A DNA stretch of 64,000 nt, from the NCBI RefSeq assembly GCF_027497235.1, contig NZ_CP114902.1, positions 5,420,001 through 5,484,000 of the forward strand, given 5' to 3'. The notes under the pieces were generated by a model. That model did no database searches and was not told the origin of the DNA. It worked only from the letters and a program-made list of their open reading frames with translations. Numbering within the stretch: the stretch's first letter is position 1; the number at the start of each line of letters is the position of its first letter. The stretch is from Micromonospora sp. WMMD1128 (GTDB taxonomy: Bacteria > Actinomycetota > Actinomycetes > Mycobacteriales > Micromonosporaceae). The position numbers were made by a program, and so were the translations under genes. Of the stretch, positions 50,571 through 60,420 are shown one piece after another.

Positions 50571-51413
50571 TCAGTTGAACAGCTTGTAGAGCTCCTGCGG
50601 CGCCTCGACGACCTGGTCGGCGGGTGGCTTCTGGGCCGCGGCGGCGTTGCCGTAGTCGGTGTAGGTGATCTTCATGTCCTGCGCGGCGCTCTGGCCGGCG
50701 GCCGGGATCTGGAGCACCAGTTCGCTGAGCCGGCCCTGCGGGTCGACCTTGGCGGTGAACGGCACCGACTGGGCCTGCGCCCCCAGCGCGGTGATCATCG
50801 CCGGGTCGAGCGAGCCCGCCTCGGCGGCCTTCGACACGTCGACGGTGCCCGCGTACGCGCCGTCGCCGGTCTGCCGTACCTCGGTGACGCCCTGGGTGAG
50901 CACGGCGCTGCCGGCCGGGTCGACCTTCTCGAAGTCGAAGCCCAACGCCCGGTTGCCCTTGATCCGGTTCTGGTCGAGGTGCTGGTACTTGCCGGTGTTG
51001 ATGTTCTTCGCGCCGGGGATCTGGGCCGCGGCCGTGCCGCCCAGCTCCAGCTTGACCCAACTGTCCGGCTTGGCGTGGATGAGGTCCAGCTTCATCGACA
51101 GGTCCGACGACGGGTCACCGATCGTCATCCGCATCTCGGCGCTCTGGCTGGGCTCGTGCACCTGCCCCTCGGCGGTGGAGCCGGCGCCGGTCATGGTGAA
51201 CCGGAAATTGCCCTCGCGGATCGCGTTCGTGGAGTCCAGCAGCGCCTGCTTGGCCGCGCTGCCGGACGTGGTGGCGCTGGGGGCGACGCTGGCGGACGCG
51301 CCGGGGGTCGCGGAGGCGTCGGAGGTCCCGGTCCCGGTGCCGTTACAGGCGGCCAGGCCGGGGATGAGCAGCGCCGCGGCGAACGCGGTGGCGCTGAAGC
51401 GTCGTATCTTCAC
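50571..51413 (-). CDS. LppX/LprG-like lipoprotein
   Basis: A 280-aa lipoprotein. The signal peptide ends in lipobox LAAC (Cys about 23), then a Thr/Ser/Ala linker, then a beta-sheet-rich domain (FRFTMTGAGSTAEGQVHEP, DGAYAGTVDVSKAAEAG) of the kind seen in LprG/LppX lipid-carrier lipoproteins. Lipid binding is inferred from the fold only. GTG 51413 has GAGAGG upstream. Confidence 0.8.
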   Translation of the reverse strand: MKIRRFSATAFAAALLIPGLAACNGTGTGTSDASATPGASASVAPSATTSGSAAKQALLDSTNAIREGNFRFTMTGAGSTAEGQVHEPSQSAEMRMTIGDPSSDLSMKLDLIHAKPDSWVKLELGGTAAAQIPGAKNINTGKYQHLDQNRIKGNRALGFDFEKVDPAGSAVLTQGVTEVRQTGDGAYAGTVDVSKAAEAGSLDPAMITALGAQAQSVPFTAKVDPQGRLSELVLQIPAAGQSAAQDMKITYTDYGNAAAAQKPPADQVVEAPQELYKLFN

Positions 51414-51492
51414 GTCAACCTCTCCAGGTGGGTCATCCAGGCTCGTGTCCCTTCTGTTCCCGGAAGTGGCGTTCCGCAATCCCGACCGGGTG

Positions 51493-52212
51493 TCAGCGCA
51501 GCGACGTGGCGAGGCGACGCAGCTCGGTCTCCCCCGCGTCACCGACCACGATGATCGAGCGGTCCGGTTCCAGCAGGACGAGCGCCTGCTCGTTGCCGCG
51601 GGCGGTGTACCGCTGCCAGCTCAGCCCGTCGGGCAGGTCGACCGGGCCCTGTGGCTGGCCGTCGCTCAGCTCGGCCGGCAGCAGCTTCTCGGCGGGGACG
51701 TCGCTCTCCACGAGCTGCGCGCCCCGGCCCTCCGGGGTGACGTACCCGATCCGGAGCGTGGCGCCGTCCGCCTCGGTGCGGAAGCGGGCGGTGACCGTAC
51801 GCCAGTCGGAGTCCAGCCCGGACGGCGCGGCGACCGGGAAGGCGTTCGCCGACCGGGCCTGCTCCAGGGCGGGCTCCGGGTCGACGGTGGCCGGCGAGTC
51901 GCCGCCGAGGAACCCGCGGTAGAAGGCGATCAGCAGGGCGATCGGGACCAGCAGGATGAGCAGCGACAGGACCATGTCCTTCGGCGACCGCTCGGAGCGG
52001 GCCTTGTCCCGGCCGGCGGGCGGCGCGGGCCGGTCCCCGGCGTCCGCGGGCGGCGCGGACCGGTCCCCCGCGGCGGCAGCCGGCCCTGGCGACTCGACGA
52101 GCGCGGGCGACCCGTCCGGCGGCGTCGCGTCGGCGGTGGGCCGCGCCGGCGGCTGCCCGTCGGGCGGGGTGGCGTCGGGCGGTACGCGGTCGGCAGGCTG
52201 TGCGGGTTCCAC
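51493..52212 (-). CDS. DUF4245 domain protein
   Basis: A 239-aa protein: a long Pro/Ala-rich cytoplasmic N-terminus (1-75), one membrane helix (LSLLILLVPIALLIAFY, about 82-100) and an extracytoplasmic DUF4245 domain with DWRTVTARFRTEADGATLRIGY and a final SIIVVGDAGETELRRLATSL. The family is conserved beside glpX in actinobacteria; function unknown. GTG start at 52212. Confidence 0.87.
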   Translation of the reverse strand: MEPAQPADRVPPDATPPDGQPPARPTADATPPDGSPALVESPGPAAAAGDRSAPPADAGDRPAPPAGRDKARSERSPKDMVLSLLILLVPIALLIAFYRGFLGGDSPATVDPEPALEQARSANAFPVAAPSGLDSDWRTVTARFRTEADGATLRIGYVTPEGRGAQLVESDVPAEKLLPAELSDGQPQGPVDLPDGLSWQRYTARGNEQALVLLEPDRSIIVVGDAGETELRRLATSLR

Positions 52213-52371
52213 CCGGCCATTGTCGCAGCCGTTCGGGTGAGGTGATCCTGGCCTCCTCCGCCCCGCCGGGGCGGTGAACCTGAGATCGTGTGAGGATCAG
52301 CGACAAACCGGCGGCGGCGACGGCCGTGCTCCCGCCGGTCCACCCCGCAACGTCGCGAGGAGGAGGCCGCC

Positions 52372-53403
52372 ATGACAACCACCAGGACGCGGACGCCCCA
52401 GGATCTCGACCGCAACCTCGCCCTCGATCTGGTCCGGGTGACCGAGGCCGCGGCGATGGCCGCGGGCCGTTGGGTCGGCCGGGGCGACAAGGAAGGCGGC
52501 GACGGCGCCGCCGTCGACGCCATGCGCAAGCTGATCAACTCGATCCCGATGCGGGGCGTCGTGGTGATCGGCGAGGGCGAGAAGGACAACGCCCCGATGC
52601 TCTTCAACGGCGAGGAGGTCGGCGACGGCACCGGTCCCGAGGTGGACGTGGCGGTCGACCCGATCGACGGCACCACGCTGATGAGCAAGGGCATGCCGAA
52701 CGCGCTCGCCGTGCTCGCGGTCGCCGAACGCGGCGCGATGTTCGACCCGAGCGCGGTCTTCTACATGGAGAAGCTGGCCGTCGGCCCGATGTACGCCGAC
52801 GTGGTCGACATCAACGCCGGGGTGGCCGAGAACATCCGCCGGATCGCGAAGGTCAAGGGCACCGACACCGCCGGGGTGACGGTCTGCGTGCTGGACCGGT
52901 CGCGCCACGACGACCTGGTGAAGCAGATCCGGCGCACCGGCGCGGGCATCCGGTTCATCTCCGACGGCGACATCGCCGGGGCCATCGCGGCGGCCCGGGG
53001 CGAGTCGGACGTGGACGTGCTGATGGGCATCGGCGGCACCCCCGAGGGCATCACCGCGGCCTGCGCGCTGAAGTGCATGGGCGGCATGATGCAGGCGAAG
53101 CTCTGGCCGAAGGACGCGGCCGAGCGGGAGAAGGCGATCGCCGCCGGGCACGACCTGGACCGGGTGCTGTTCACCGACGACCTGGTCACCGGCGACAACT
53201 GCTTCTTCGTGGCCACCGGCGTCACCTCCGGTGACCTGCTGCGCGGCGTGCGCTACCGGAACAGCGGGGCGTACACCCAGTCGATCGTGATGCGCTCCAA
53301 GAGCGGCACGATCCGGGTCATCGACTCGTACCACCGCCTGGAGAAGCTCGCCCTCTACTCGGCGGTCGACTTCGACGGACGCCCGCTGGCCGAGCAGGAG
53401 TGA
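52372..53403 (+). CDS. glpX: class II fructose-1,6-bisphosphatase
   Basis: A 343-aa gluconeogenic phosphatase. Metal-binding motifs are EGEKDNAP near 66, [12 protein letters not shown] near 93 and [12 protein letters not shown] near 225; the lithium-sensitive phosphatase fold is complete. Actinobacteria usually carry only this type. GAGGAGGAGG lies just before ATG 52372. The stop overlaps the next gene's GTG. Confidence 0.95.
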   Translation: MTTTRTRTPQDLDRNLALDLVRVTEAAAMAAGRWVGRGDKEGGDGAAVDAMRKLINSIPMRGVVVIGEGEKDNAPMLFNGEEVGDGTGPEVDVAVDPIDGTTLMSKGMPNALAVLAVAERGAMFDPSAVFYMEKLAVGPMYADVVDINAGVAENIRRIAKVKGTDTAGVTVCVLDRSRHDDLVKQIRRTGAGIRFISDGDIAGAIAAARGESDVDVLMGIGGTPEGITAACALKCMGGMMQAKLWPKDAAEREKAIAAGHDLDRVLFTDDLVTGDNCFFVATGVTSGDLLRGVRYRNSGAYTQSIVMRSKSGTIRVIDSYHRLEKLALYSAVDFDGRPLAEQE

Positions 53404-54356
53404 CGGCCGGGACGGCGGCACCACCGACGCTGTCGACCGGGCGGCGGGTCGCCGGCGTCGGGCTGGCCACCGCCGGCGGCGTCCTGGTGGCCCTCCAGTC
53501 CCGGATCAACGGCGAGTTGGGCGTACGGCTGGCCGACGGGATCGCCGCCGCGGTGGTCTCGTTCGGCCTGGGCCTGCTGGTTCTGCTGGTGCTGGTCCCC
53601 GCCACCCCCGGGGGCCGGCGGGGACTGACCGCCCTGCGGGGAGCCCTGCGCGCCGGCGCCCTGCGGCCGTGGCAGTGCCTGGGCGGGGTGTGCGGCGCCT
53701 TTCTGGTGGCGGCCCAGGGGCTCACCATCGGCGCGCTCGGCGTGGCCGTCTTCACCGTCGCGGTGGTGGCCGGGCAGTCCGGCAGCAGCCTGCTCGTCGA
53801 CCGCGCTGGCATCGGCCCGACCGGCCGGCAGCCGGTCACCCCGAACCGGTTGATCGGCGCGGTGCTCACCGTGCTGGCCGTGCTGCTGGCGGTGGGCGAC
53901 CGGCTCGGCGACCCGGGGGCGCTCGCGCTGGCCCTGCTGCCGCTGGCCGGCGGGGTCGGCATCGCCTGGCAGCAGGCGGTGAACGGCCGGGTCCGGGCCG
54001 CGGCGGACAGCGCGGTGACCGCCACGCTCGTCAACTTCGCCGTCGGTACGGTGGCGCTGCTCGCCACCTTCGTGGTGGAGGTGGCGGTGCGCGGTTGGCC
54101 GACCGGCCGGCTGCCGAGCGAGCCGTGGCTCTATCTCGGCGGCCCGCTCGGCATCGTGTTCATCGCGCTTGCCGCCGCGCTCGTCCGGTTCACCGGGGTG
54201 CTGCTGCTCGGCCTGGCCACCATCGCCGGGCAGATCGTCGGCGCGGTGCTGCTGGACGTGGTGCTGCCGACCGCCGCCAGCCACCCCGGCGTGAACACCC
54301 TGCTAGGCGCCGCCCTTACCTTGGTCGCCGTCCTCATCGCCGCCGTCCGGAGGTAA
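53400..54356 (+). CDS. DMT-superfamily transporter (DUF606/YdcZ type)
   Basis: A 318-aa membrane protein with ten hydrophobic helices in two internally similar halves. Both halves begin with a [15 protein letters not shown] or [17 protein letters not shown] helix, the YdcZ/DUF606 mark. Transported compound unknown. GTG 53400 overlaps the glpX stop (GTGA), so the two are co-translated. Confidence 0.88.
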   Translation: MTAGTAAPPTLSTGRRVAGVGLATAGGVLVALQSRINGELGVRLADGIAAAVVSFGLGLLVLLVLVPATPGGRRGLTALRGALRAGALRPWQCLGGVCGAFLVAAQGLTIGALGVAVFTVAVVAGQSGSSLLVDRAGIGPTGRQPVTPNRLIGAVLTVLAVLLAVGDRLGDPGALALALLPLAGGVGIAWQQAVNGRVRAAADSAVTATLVNFAVGTVALLATFVVEVAVRGWPTGRLPSEPWLYLGGPLGIVFIALAAALVRFTGVLLLGLATIAGQIVGAVLLDVVLPTAASHPGVNTLLGAALTLVAVLIAAVRR

Positions 54357-54357
54357 G

Positions 54358-54431
54358 GCGGGGGCCCCGCTTAACGCTTTCGGTAGAGGCGGGGGCCCCG
54401 CTTAACACGAGGCGTTAAGCGGGGCCCCCGC
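54358..54431. terminator. 20-bp perfect inverted repeat with a third copy in the loop
   Basis: 54358-54377 and 54412-54431 are perfectly complementary over 20 bp, of the GGGGCCCC-GCTTAACGC family. A third, direct copy (54389-54408) lies in the loop and could pair with the right arm instead. It sits between convergent genes and touches the stop codon of the epimerase gene. Confidence 0.8.
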
Positions 54432-55361
54432 CTAACGCGCGGACGGGGTGCGCAGGCCGGCGACGATCTCCTCGATGACCCGGTCCAGCGGGGTCGGCTC
54501 GATGCCGAGCGTTTCGGTCGCCGCGGTGGAGTCGAGCACGAACGGCCGGGCGAACTGGTGCGCGGTCTCCCGCAGTTCCCGGGCGTACGGGTTGACCACC
54601 CCGGCCGCCCAGAGCACCGGGTAGGGCATCCGGGTCAGCCGCGGCGCGGGCGCGCCGGCCCGGGCGGCCGTCCGCTCGGCCACGTCCCGCATCGAGGTGG
54701 CCGGCGCGCTCGGCACGTGCCAGGCCCGGCCCCAGGCCCGCGGGTCGGTGGCGGCGGCGACGAGGGTACGGGCGACGTCCGGCACGTACGTCCAGGTGTG
54801 CGGCGCGTCCCAGTCGACGGGCAGGAACACCCGCTTCCCGGCGAGCACCCGGGGCAGCACCATCATGGCCAGCGAGACGCCGCCGACGCCGATGTAGTCG
54901 GAGCCGCGTACCTCGGTGACCCGGGCCCGACCGGCGCGGTGCGCGGCCAGGGCGTCGGCCCACATCCGGTTGCGGACCCGGCCCTTGGTGCCGGTGGCGG
55001 CGAGCGGGGTCGCCTCGGTCATGGGGGCGTCCACCGGGCCGTACCCGTAGAGGTTGCCGACGGTGGCGAGCACCGCGCCGCTGCGTTCGGCGGCGGTGAG
55101 CAGCGCGGCGGCCAGCGGCGGCCAGTCCGTCGCCCACCTGTGGTACGCCGGGTTGGCGCAGTTGTGGAGCGCGACCGCGCCCTCGGTCAGCGCGGTGAGC
55201 CGCGCCGGGTCGGCGGCGTCGGCGGCGATCCGCTCGACCGCCGGGTCTTCCGGGCCGGCGCCACGCCGGGTCACCATCCGCACCCGCTCGCCACGCTCGG
55301 TGAGGAGGCGGGCGGTGGCGGTGCCGACGGAGCCGGCGCCGACGATCACGTGCAGGGCCAT
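54432..55361 (-). CDS. NAD-dependent epimerase/dehydratase family protein
   Basis: A 309-aa short-chain dehydrogenase of the extended type. The dinucleotide motif VGAGSVGTATARLL is at residues 7-20 and a Tyr in SDYIGVGG or NLYGYGP stands near the active site; the canonical YxxxK is not evident, so it may be an atypical, oxidoreductase-like member. ATG 55361 chosen with GAAGGTGG upstream. Divergent from a TetR gene, whose probable operators lie in its promoter. Confidence 0.82.
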   Translation of the reverse strand: MALHVIVGAGSVGTATARLLTERGERVRMVTRRGAGPEDPAVERIAADAADPARLTALTEGAVALHNCANPAYHRWATDWPPLAAALLTAAERSGAVLATVGNLYGYGPVDAPMTEATPLAATGTKGRVRNRMWADALAAHRAGRARVTEVRGSDYIGVGGVSLAMMVLPRVLAGKRVFLPVDWDAPHTWTYVPDVARTLVAAATDPRAWGRAWHVPSAPATSMRDVAERTAARAGAPAPRLTRMPYPVLWAAGVVNPYARELRETAHQFARPFVLDSTAATETLGIEPTPLDRVIEEIVAGLRTPSAR

Positions 55362-55396
55362 GGCGGGTCCACCTTCTCTGAAGCAGTAGTCCGAAG

Positions 55397-55413
55397 CGAG
55401 AGCACCGCTCTCG
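55397..55413. promoter_or_regulatory. TetR operator candidate 1
   Basis: CGAGAGCACCGCTCTCG, a perfect 7-bp inverted repeat around ACC, 36 bp upstream of the epimerase start. Confidence 0.6.
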
Positions 55414-55448
55414 AAGAAGAGCATGACTCGGGACGAGGCCGAATGTCA

Positions 55449-55461
55449 AGAGCAGTGCTCT
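55449..55461. promoter_or_regulatory. TetR operator candidate 2
   Basis: AGAGCAGTGCTCT, a perfect 6-bp inverted repeat sharing the AGAGCA/GCTCT arms of candidate 1; centres are 50 bp apart. It lies 40 bp upstream of the TetR gene. Confidence 0.6.
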
Positions 55462-55501
55462 CTCTTTTGATTGCCGCTCTCATCCGTGGCACAGTGAGGT
55501 C

Positions 55502-56188
55502 ATGGTCGCTCCCTCGCTGCGTGCCCGGGTCCGCGCCGGCATGATCGAAGAGATCAAGGCGGTCGCCCGCCGCCACCTGGCCACCGACGGCGCGGATCTC
55601 TCCCTGCGCGCCGTCGCCCGGGACCTCGGCATGGTCTCCTCGGCCATCTACCGCTACTTCCCCAGCCGGGACGACCTGCTCACCACGCTGATCCTGGAGG
55701 CGTACGACGCGCTCGGCGACGCGGTGGAGGCGGCGGACGCCGCCGCCGACCCCGACGACCCGCGCGGGCGCTGGTTCGCCGCCTGCCGCGCCGCGCGCGC
55801 CTGGGCGTCGGCCCACCCCGCCGAGTACGCGCTGCTCTACGGCAGCCCGATCCCCGGGTACGCGGCACCGGACGACACGATCGCGCCGGCCCAGCGTCCC
55901 CCGATCACCTTGCTCGGCATCCTGCGCGACGGGGTGTCCACCGGTCGGCTCGTCCCACCGGACGAGGAGCTGCCCGAGCCGCTGCGCGGCGACGTGGCCG
56001 AGCTTGTCGACCAGACGGGCATGGCGCTGCCGCCCGCGCTGATGGCCCGTGGCATGGCCGGCTGGACCCAGCTCTTCGGGCTGATCAGCTTCGAGCTGTT
56101 CGGCCGGATCAACCGGGCGCTACCGCACCGGGACGACTACTTCGACCACCAGGTCGGCCTGATGGCCGACCTCATCGGCCTGCCCTGA
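55502..56188 (+). CDS. TetR-family transcriptional regulator
   Basis: A 228-aa repressor. The N-terminal HTH spans about 15-60 (LSLRAVARDLGMVSSAIYRYFPSRDDLLTTLI); a helical ligand domain with a WHG-like C-terminal part follows (MAGWTQLFGLISFELFGRI). It is divergent from the epimerase gene and two matched palindromes lie between them, so it most likely represses both. Ligand unknown. Confidence 0.9.
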   Translation: MVAPSLRARVRAGMIEEIKAVARRHLATDGADLSLRAVARDLGMVSSAIYRYFPSRDDLLTTLILEAYDALGDAVEAADAAADPDDPRGRWFAACRAARAWASAHPAEYALLYGSPIPGYAAPDDTIAPAQRPPITLLGILRDGVSTGRLVPPDEELPEPLRGDVAELVDQTGMALPPALMARGMAGWTQLFGLISFELFGRINRALPHRDDYFDHQVGLMADLIGLP

Positions 56189-56194
56189 CACCGG

Positions 56195-57820
56195 TCAGCC
56201 CGACGGACCGACTCCCGGCGCCGATCGCGGGTACGGCGGATCGGGTGGGTATGGCAGGTACGGCGGGGGCCAGGGCGGAGCGACCGGCGGTCGCCACGGC
56301 TCGACAAGCCGGGCCGCCCGCCACCCGAGCAGCAGCCCCGGCACGACGGCCAGCCCGGCGAGCGCCACGGCCGTCCAGGCGTACACCGGCCGGCCGTAGA
56401 GCCATCCGGTCAGCGGCAGCCCGGCCAGCACCAGGGTCAGCACGGCGGCCAGCAGCACCTCCACGATCCACCGACCCGGCGCCCCCCGTGCCCAGTTCGG
56501 AGCCAGCGCGAGCGACGTACCGCCCACCAGCAGGACAGCGCAGGTCAGGGCGGCCACCGGCACGACCAGGTCGTCGGAGAGCCAGATCGGGATCATCGTC
56601 ATCGCGACCAGGAACAGGAGCGACAGGAGAGCGATCGGCAGCGACCAGCCGAAGCCGGCGGCGTGGCCGGCCCGCATGCCCGACACGACAAGCACGAGGA
56701 CGGCCAACGTGAACGTCAACATCACCGCCCGCAGCGGATCGTCGTGCCGTTCCGAGGGCGAGATCGCGTCCAGCGACGGCGGGCTCCGCCCCCACCGGTC
56801 GTCGGTGAAGCCGATCCGCCGCCATTTCCCGTCGGTGCCCCGCACCGCGAAGCCGTCCCGACCGTTGGCCACGAGCACGACATGTCCCCCACCGTCGGCG
56901 TCCAGCACGGCGAGATCCTGGCCGGCGATCCGCTCCCCGCGCGGCCCGGGCTCGGCGTAGCGGGCTTTCAACAGCTCCCGCTGCTCCTCGGTGACCTGCC
57001 AGGACAGTCGCCAGGTCCGGCCCGCGTCGTCGCTGGTCTCGACCCGGATCCGGCCGGGCACCAGCCGGTAGCAGAGCCGAGGCGCGGCCACCGAGCATGC
57101 CTGCCGGGCGGGTTGTGCGAGATCTTCCGGCCGCGACGGCAGGAGCGCCTTCTCGGCGGCGGTCGGATCACGCCACGTCACGCCGGCGTCATCGCTCATC
57201 CGCCAGTTCGGGAGGCGGCCACTGGGGTCGCTGCCCAGGCTCTCCCCGATGCCCGCCGCCAACCGGCCGTCGACCACCGTCGCGTCAATCGCGTCGGGAT
57301 ACCAGACCGCGCTGGTGGCCGCCACCGCGAGGGTCGCCGCCGGCAGCAGTACGAGCAACCGGACCAGCCGGGTGGCGCGGCGTCCCACCGGGTCACGACG
57401 GGCCCGCCGCCACGCCCACGCGGCCACCGCGAGGGCCGGCAGGGCGAGCAGGTCGGTGCGGTCGGCCCGGACCAGTGACGGTCCACTGACCGCGGTCCAC
57501 AGCTGCGAGGCGGTCGTCGCGGCGTACCCGCTGGTCTTGACCAGGGCGAAGCCGACGCCGACCGAGCCGAGCGCCACCGCGGCGGCGACCCCGACTCGGA
57601 GCCGGGGCACGACGAGCGTGACGAGCGCGGCCACCAGGGGCGGCGCGAGCACCAGGCCGGCGACGTCGCTCAGCTTGCCGGTGACCGGCCCGGGCCGGGC
57701 CGCCTTGAGGACGTGGTCGTTGAGCACCAGGACGACAAGCGCGAGCACGGTCACCGGCTGGCCCAGCCAGGCCAGCGCGATCCGGGCGCCGTCGGACGCG
57801 GCTGGCTCGGGACGAGTCAT
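56195..57820 (-). CDS. membrane protein with BNR/Asp-box repeats
   Basis: A 541-aa protein. Four N-terminal membrane helices (to about 170) enclose no known domain; an extracytoplasmic region (about 180-350) has two Asp-box motifs, SDDAGVTWRD and SDDAGRTWRLSW, as in sialidase-like beta propellers; five further helices and a Pro-rich tail with PPYLPYPPDPPYP follow. Two Asp boxes are too few for a full propeller. Function unknown. Confidence 0.75.
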   Translation of the reverse strand: MTRPEPAASDGARIALAWLGQPVTVLALVVLVLNDHVLKAARPGPVTGKLSDVAGLVLAPPLVAALVTLVVPRLRVGVAAAVALGSVGVGFALVKTSGYAATTASQLWTAVSGPSLVRADRTDLLALPALAVAAWAWRRARRDPVGRRATRLVRLLVLLPAATLAVAATSAVWYPDAIDATVVDGRLAAGIGESLGSDPSGRLPNWRMSDDAGVTWRDPTAAEKALLPSRPEDLAQPARQACSVAAPRLCYRLVPGRIRVETSDDAGRTWRLSWQVTEEQRELLKARYAEPGPRGERIAGQDLAVLDADGGGHVVLVANGRDGFAVRGTDGKWRRIGFTDDRWGRSPPSLDAISPSERHDDPLRAVMLTFTLAVLVLVVSGMRAGHAAGFGWSLPIALLSLLFLVAMTMIPIWLSDDLVVPVAALTCAVLLVGGTSLALAPNWARGAPGRWIVEVLLAAVLTLVLAGLPLTGWLYGRPVYAWTAVALAGLAVVPGLLLGWRAARLVEPWRPPVAPPWPPPYLPYPPDPPYPRSAPGVGPSG

Positions 57821-57878
57821 CCGTCCATCGTGGCCGCCGACCGTCTCGGTGCGGCCACGCTGCGGTGTGGATCCAGCC

Positions 57879-58847
57879 TCACGTGCCGTCGGAGGAGTGG
57901 CCGGGGAAGAGGTGCGCGGAGGGATCGATGACCACCGCGGCGTTGTTGACCGCGGTCGCCGCCTCGCCGAAGCCGGTGGCGATCAGGCGGACCTTGCCCG
58001 GATATTCGGTGATGTCGCCGGCCGCGAACACCCGCGGCAGGTTGGTGGCCATGGCACTGTCCACCACGATGTGCCGCCGGTCGAGGGTGAGCCCCCACTC
58101 GGCGAGCGGGCCCAGGTCGGCGGTGAAGCCGAGCGCGGCCACCACCGTGTCCACCGACAGCGACTCCACGTCGCCGCCGCGTACGGTCAGCTCGGCGCCG
58201 GTGACGCGCTCCTCCCCGTACAGCCGGCTCATCTCGGCGTTGACCACGACCCGCACCGGCAGCGCGCGGACCCGCTCGACGGTGGCGGCGTGCGCGCGGA
58301 AACGTTCCCGCCGGTGGACCAGGGTCACCGACCGGGCCAGCGGGGCGAGCGTGGCCGCCCAGTCGAAGGCCGAGTCGCCGCCGCCGACGATGAGCACGTG
58401 CCGGTCGGTCAGCTCGGTCGGCTGCGGCACGAAGTAGACGATCCCGGCGCCGGTGAAGCTCTCCGCGGCCGGCAGCGGCCGGGGCGTGAAGCTGCCCAGG
58501 CCGCCGGTCACCACCACCGCGCCGCAGCTCAACTGCTCACCGCCGGCCAGCCCGAGCACCGGTCGCCCGTCGACGTGCGAGAGCTTCTCCGCGCGTACGC
58601 CGAGCAGGTATTCGGGGTGGAACGGCGCGGCTTGGGCGACCAGGTTCGCGACCAGTTCCCGGCCCTTGACGGCGGGGAAGCCGGCGACGTCGAGGATCAG
58701 CTTCTCCGGGTACATCGCGGTGACCTGACCACCCGGCTCGGGCAGCGCGTCGATCACGGCCACGGAGAGCCCGCGGAAGCCGGCGTAGTAGGCGGCGAAG
58801 AGCCCGGCCGGGCCGGCCCCGATCACGGCGACATCGACCTCGCGCAT
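57879..58847 (-). CDS. ferredoxin-NADP reductase type flavoprotein
   Basis: A 322-aa FAD/NADPH oxidoreductase of the thioredoxin-reductase-like ferredoxin/flavodoxin-NADP reductase group. FAD motif VIGAGPAGLFAAYYAG is at 8-23, NADPH motif IVGGGDSAFDWA near 155, and FAAGDITEYPGK near 275. The redox CxxC of thioredoxin reductase is absent, which supports ferredoxin reductase (YumC type). No ferredoxin gene is adjacent. Confidence 0.88.
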   Translation of the reverse strand: MREVDVAVIGAGPAGLFAAYYAGFRGLSVAVIDALPEPGGQVTAMYPEKLILDVAGFPAVKGRELVANLVAQAAPFHPEYLLGVRAEKLSHVDGRPVLGLAGGEQLSCGAVVVTGGLGSFTPRPLPAAESFTGAGIVYFVPQPTELTDRHVLIVGGGDSAFDWAATLAPLARSVTLVHRRERFRAHAATVERVRALPVRVVVNAEMSRLYGEERVTGAELTVRGGDVESLSVDTVVAALGFTADLGPLAEWGLTLDRRHIVVDSAMATNLPRVFAAGDITEYPGKVRLIATGFGEAATAVNNAAVVIDPSAHLFPGHSSDGT

Positions 58848-58954
58848 GGCGTACCGTCACTTTCCGCCCGGGGTGGATCAACGCGTGCTGATGCCGACGG
58901 TAGGCGGAGGGGTGGCCGTGGGCAAGCACGTCCCGCCGATGGGCGAACGCGTCG

Positions 58955-59614
58955 TCAGGGCAGGGTGACCGGCGGTGACCCGAGCCGGTCCGGCGTGTCG
59001 ATGTCGGAGCGGCGGCGGAACAGGATCGCCGCGACCACGCCGCCGAGCAGCCCGAACAGGTGGCCCTGCCAGGAGATCCGCTCGTCGGTGGGGAGGATGC
59101 CCAGCAACTGCCAGCCGTAGAGCAGCCCGACCAGCAGCACCACGGCGAAGTTCCACCAGCTCCGCTCTACCACGCCCCGGGTGAGCAGGAGGCCGAGATA
59201 GCCGAAGATCACCCCGCTCGCGCCGACCACCACCGAGGTCGGTGAGCCGGTGAACCAGACGCCCAGCCCGCTCACCAGGATGATCACCGCGGTGGACCAG
59301 AGGAACCGGCGGGTGCCAGCGGCCAGCACGAACGTGCCGAGCAGGATCAGCGGGATGCTGTTGCTGTAGAGGTGGTTCCAGCCGGCGTGCAGGAACGGCG
59401 AGAAGAAGACGCCGTCCAGGCCCTGGATCCGGTGCGGGATGATGCCGGCGGTGACGTCCAGGTTGAGGCGCAACCCGACGTCGAGCGCCTCGATGAGGAA
59501 CAGCACCGGCACGACCGCGCACATGGCGACGAAGGCCCGGCCGAGCGCCGCGTAGAACGCGTCCGTGCCGAACCGGTTGGGGTCTCCGCCGCGAGGGCTG
59601 TCAGGCCAGGTCAC
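58955..59614 (-). CDS. rhomboid family intramembrane serine protease
   Basis: A 219-aa six-helix membrane protease. The catalytic dyad is S133 (GASGVIFG) and H183 (WQGHLFG); HAGWNHLYSNSIPL at 77-90 supplies the oxyanion asparagine region. GTG 59614 is preferred because the family begins shortly before the first helix; the frame extends to 59695. Substrate unknown. Confidence 0.9.
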   Translation of the reverse strand: MTWPDSPRGGDPNRFGTDAFYAALGRAFVAMCAVVPVLFLIEALDVGLRLNLDVTAGIIPHRIQGLDGVFFSPFLHAGWNHLYSNSIPLILLGTFVLAAGTRRFLWSTAVIILVSGLGVWFTGSPTSVVVGASGVIFGYLGLLLTRGVVERSWWNFAVVLLVGLLYGWQLLGILPTDERISWQGHLFGLLGGVVAAILFRRRSDIDTPDRLGSPPVTLP

Positions 59615-59667
59615 CCACCAACAGCTATCAGCAAATGAACCCGGCCGCCAGTTGAGCGGTAAGACGA

Positions 59668-59707
59668 CGGCGGCGGGACACGCGAATCTCCGCATATCCC
59701 GCCGCCG
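59668..59707 (-). terminator. terminator of the transglycosylase gene
   Basis: CGGCGGCGGGA (59668-59678) and TCCCGCCGCCG (59697-59707) form a perfect 11-bp stem with an 18-nt loop, 17 bp beyond the stop at 59725. Confidence 0.75.
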
Positions 59708-59724
59708 GTCGGCCGGTCAACCGG

Positions 59725-60414
59725 TCAGTACCAACCCTCGCTCTGCGACTGCTGCCACGCGCCGCAGGGGGTGTCGTACTTGCCCTTGATGTAGTTCAGA
59801 CCCCACTTGATCTGGGTGGCCGGGTTGGTCTTCCAGTCGTCGGCCACCGAGCTCATCTTGCTGCCCGGCACGGCCTGCGGGATCCCGTACGCGCCGGAGC
59901 TGCTGTTGGACGCCTTCGGGTTCCAGCCGCTCTCCTTCTTCCAGAGCTTGTCCAGACAGGGGAACTGGTCGATGCCGAAGCCCTTGTCGAGCATGAGGGC
60001 GCAGCCGATCTCCCGGTTGCCGCTGTATTCCGAGCAGGAGGCGGGGATCTTCCCCTCGTACGGCTTGATCTTGGCGTCGGCCTCGGCCTTCGCCGCTTCC
60101 CGCTCCTTCTTGCGGTTCGCGGCGGCCTTCTCGGCCGCCTTGGCCCGCTCGGCGGCTTCCTTGGCCGCCGCCGCGGCGCGCAGCTTGGCCTGGTATTCCG
60201 CAGCCCGTTGCCGGGACGACTGCACGCGGTGGTGGGCCTGCTGCTCGCGCAGGTAGGTGTATTCGGCTCGGTCGACCTCGCGGCCGACCTGCGCGGTCAG
60301 GCCCTCCTGCTGGGTCTGACGATCTTCGCCCAGGTAGAAGCCGCCGGCAACGCCCACGGAGAGCAGTGCGACAGCGGCCGTACGGGCGCCGAACCGGCTC
60401 CACAGCCGACTCAC
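59725..60414 (-). CDS. secreted transglycosylase-like protein
   Basis: A 229-aa exported protein. After a signal/anchor helix (11-29) comes an Ala/Glu/Lys-rich coiled coil (about 45-120) and a C-terminal lysozyme-like domain with LDKLWKKESGWNPKASNSSSGAYGIPQA, where the Glu of KESGW is the expected catalytic residue, and a final QSEGWY. It should cut or remodel peptidoglycan. GTG 60414. The long leader resembles a c-di-AMP riboswitch. Confidence 0.85.
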   Translation of the reverse strand: MSRLWSRFGARTAAVALLSVGVAGGFYLGEDRQTQQEGLTAQVGREVDRAEYTYLREQQAHHRVQSSRQRAAEYQAKLRAAAAAKEAAERAKAAEKAAANRKKEREAAKAEADAKIKPYEGKIPASCSEYSGNREIGCALMLDKGFGIDQFPCLDKLWKKESGWNPKASNSSSGAYGIPQAVPGSKMSSVADDWKTNPATQIKWGLNYIKGKYDTPCGAWQQSQSEGWY

Positions 60415-60420
60415 GAAGTT

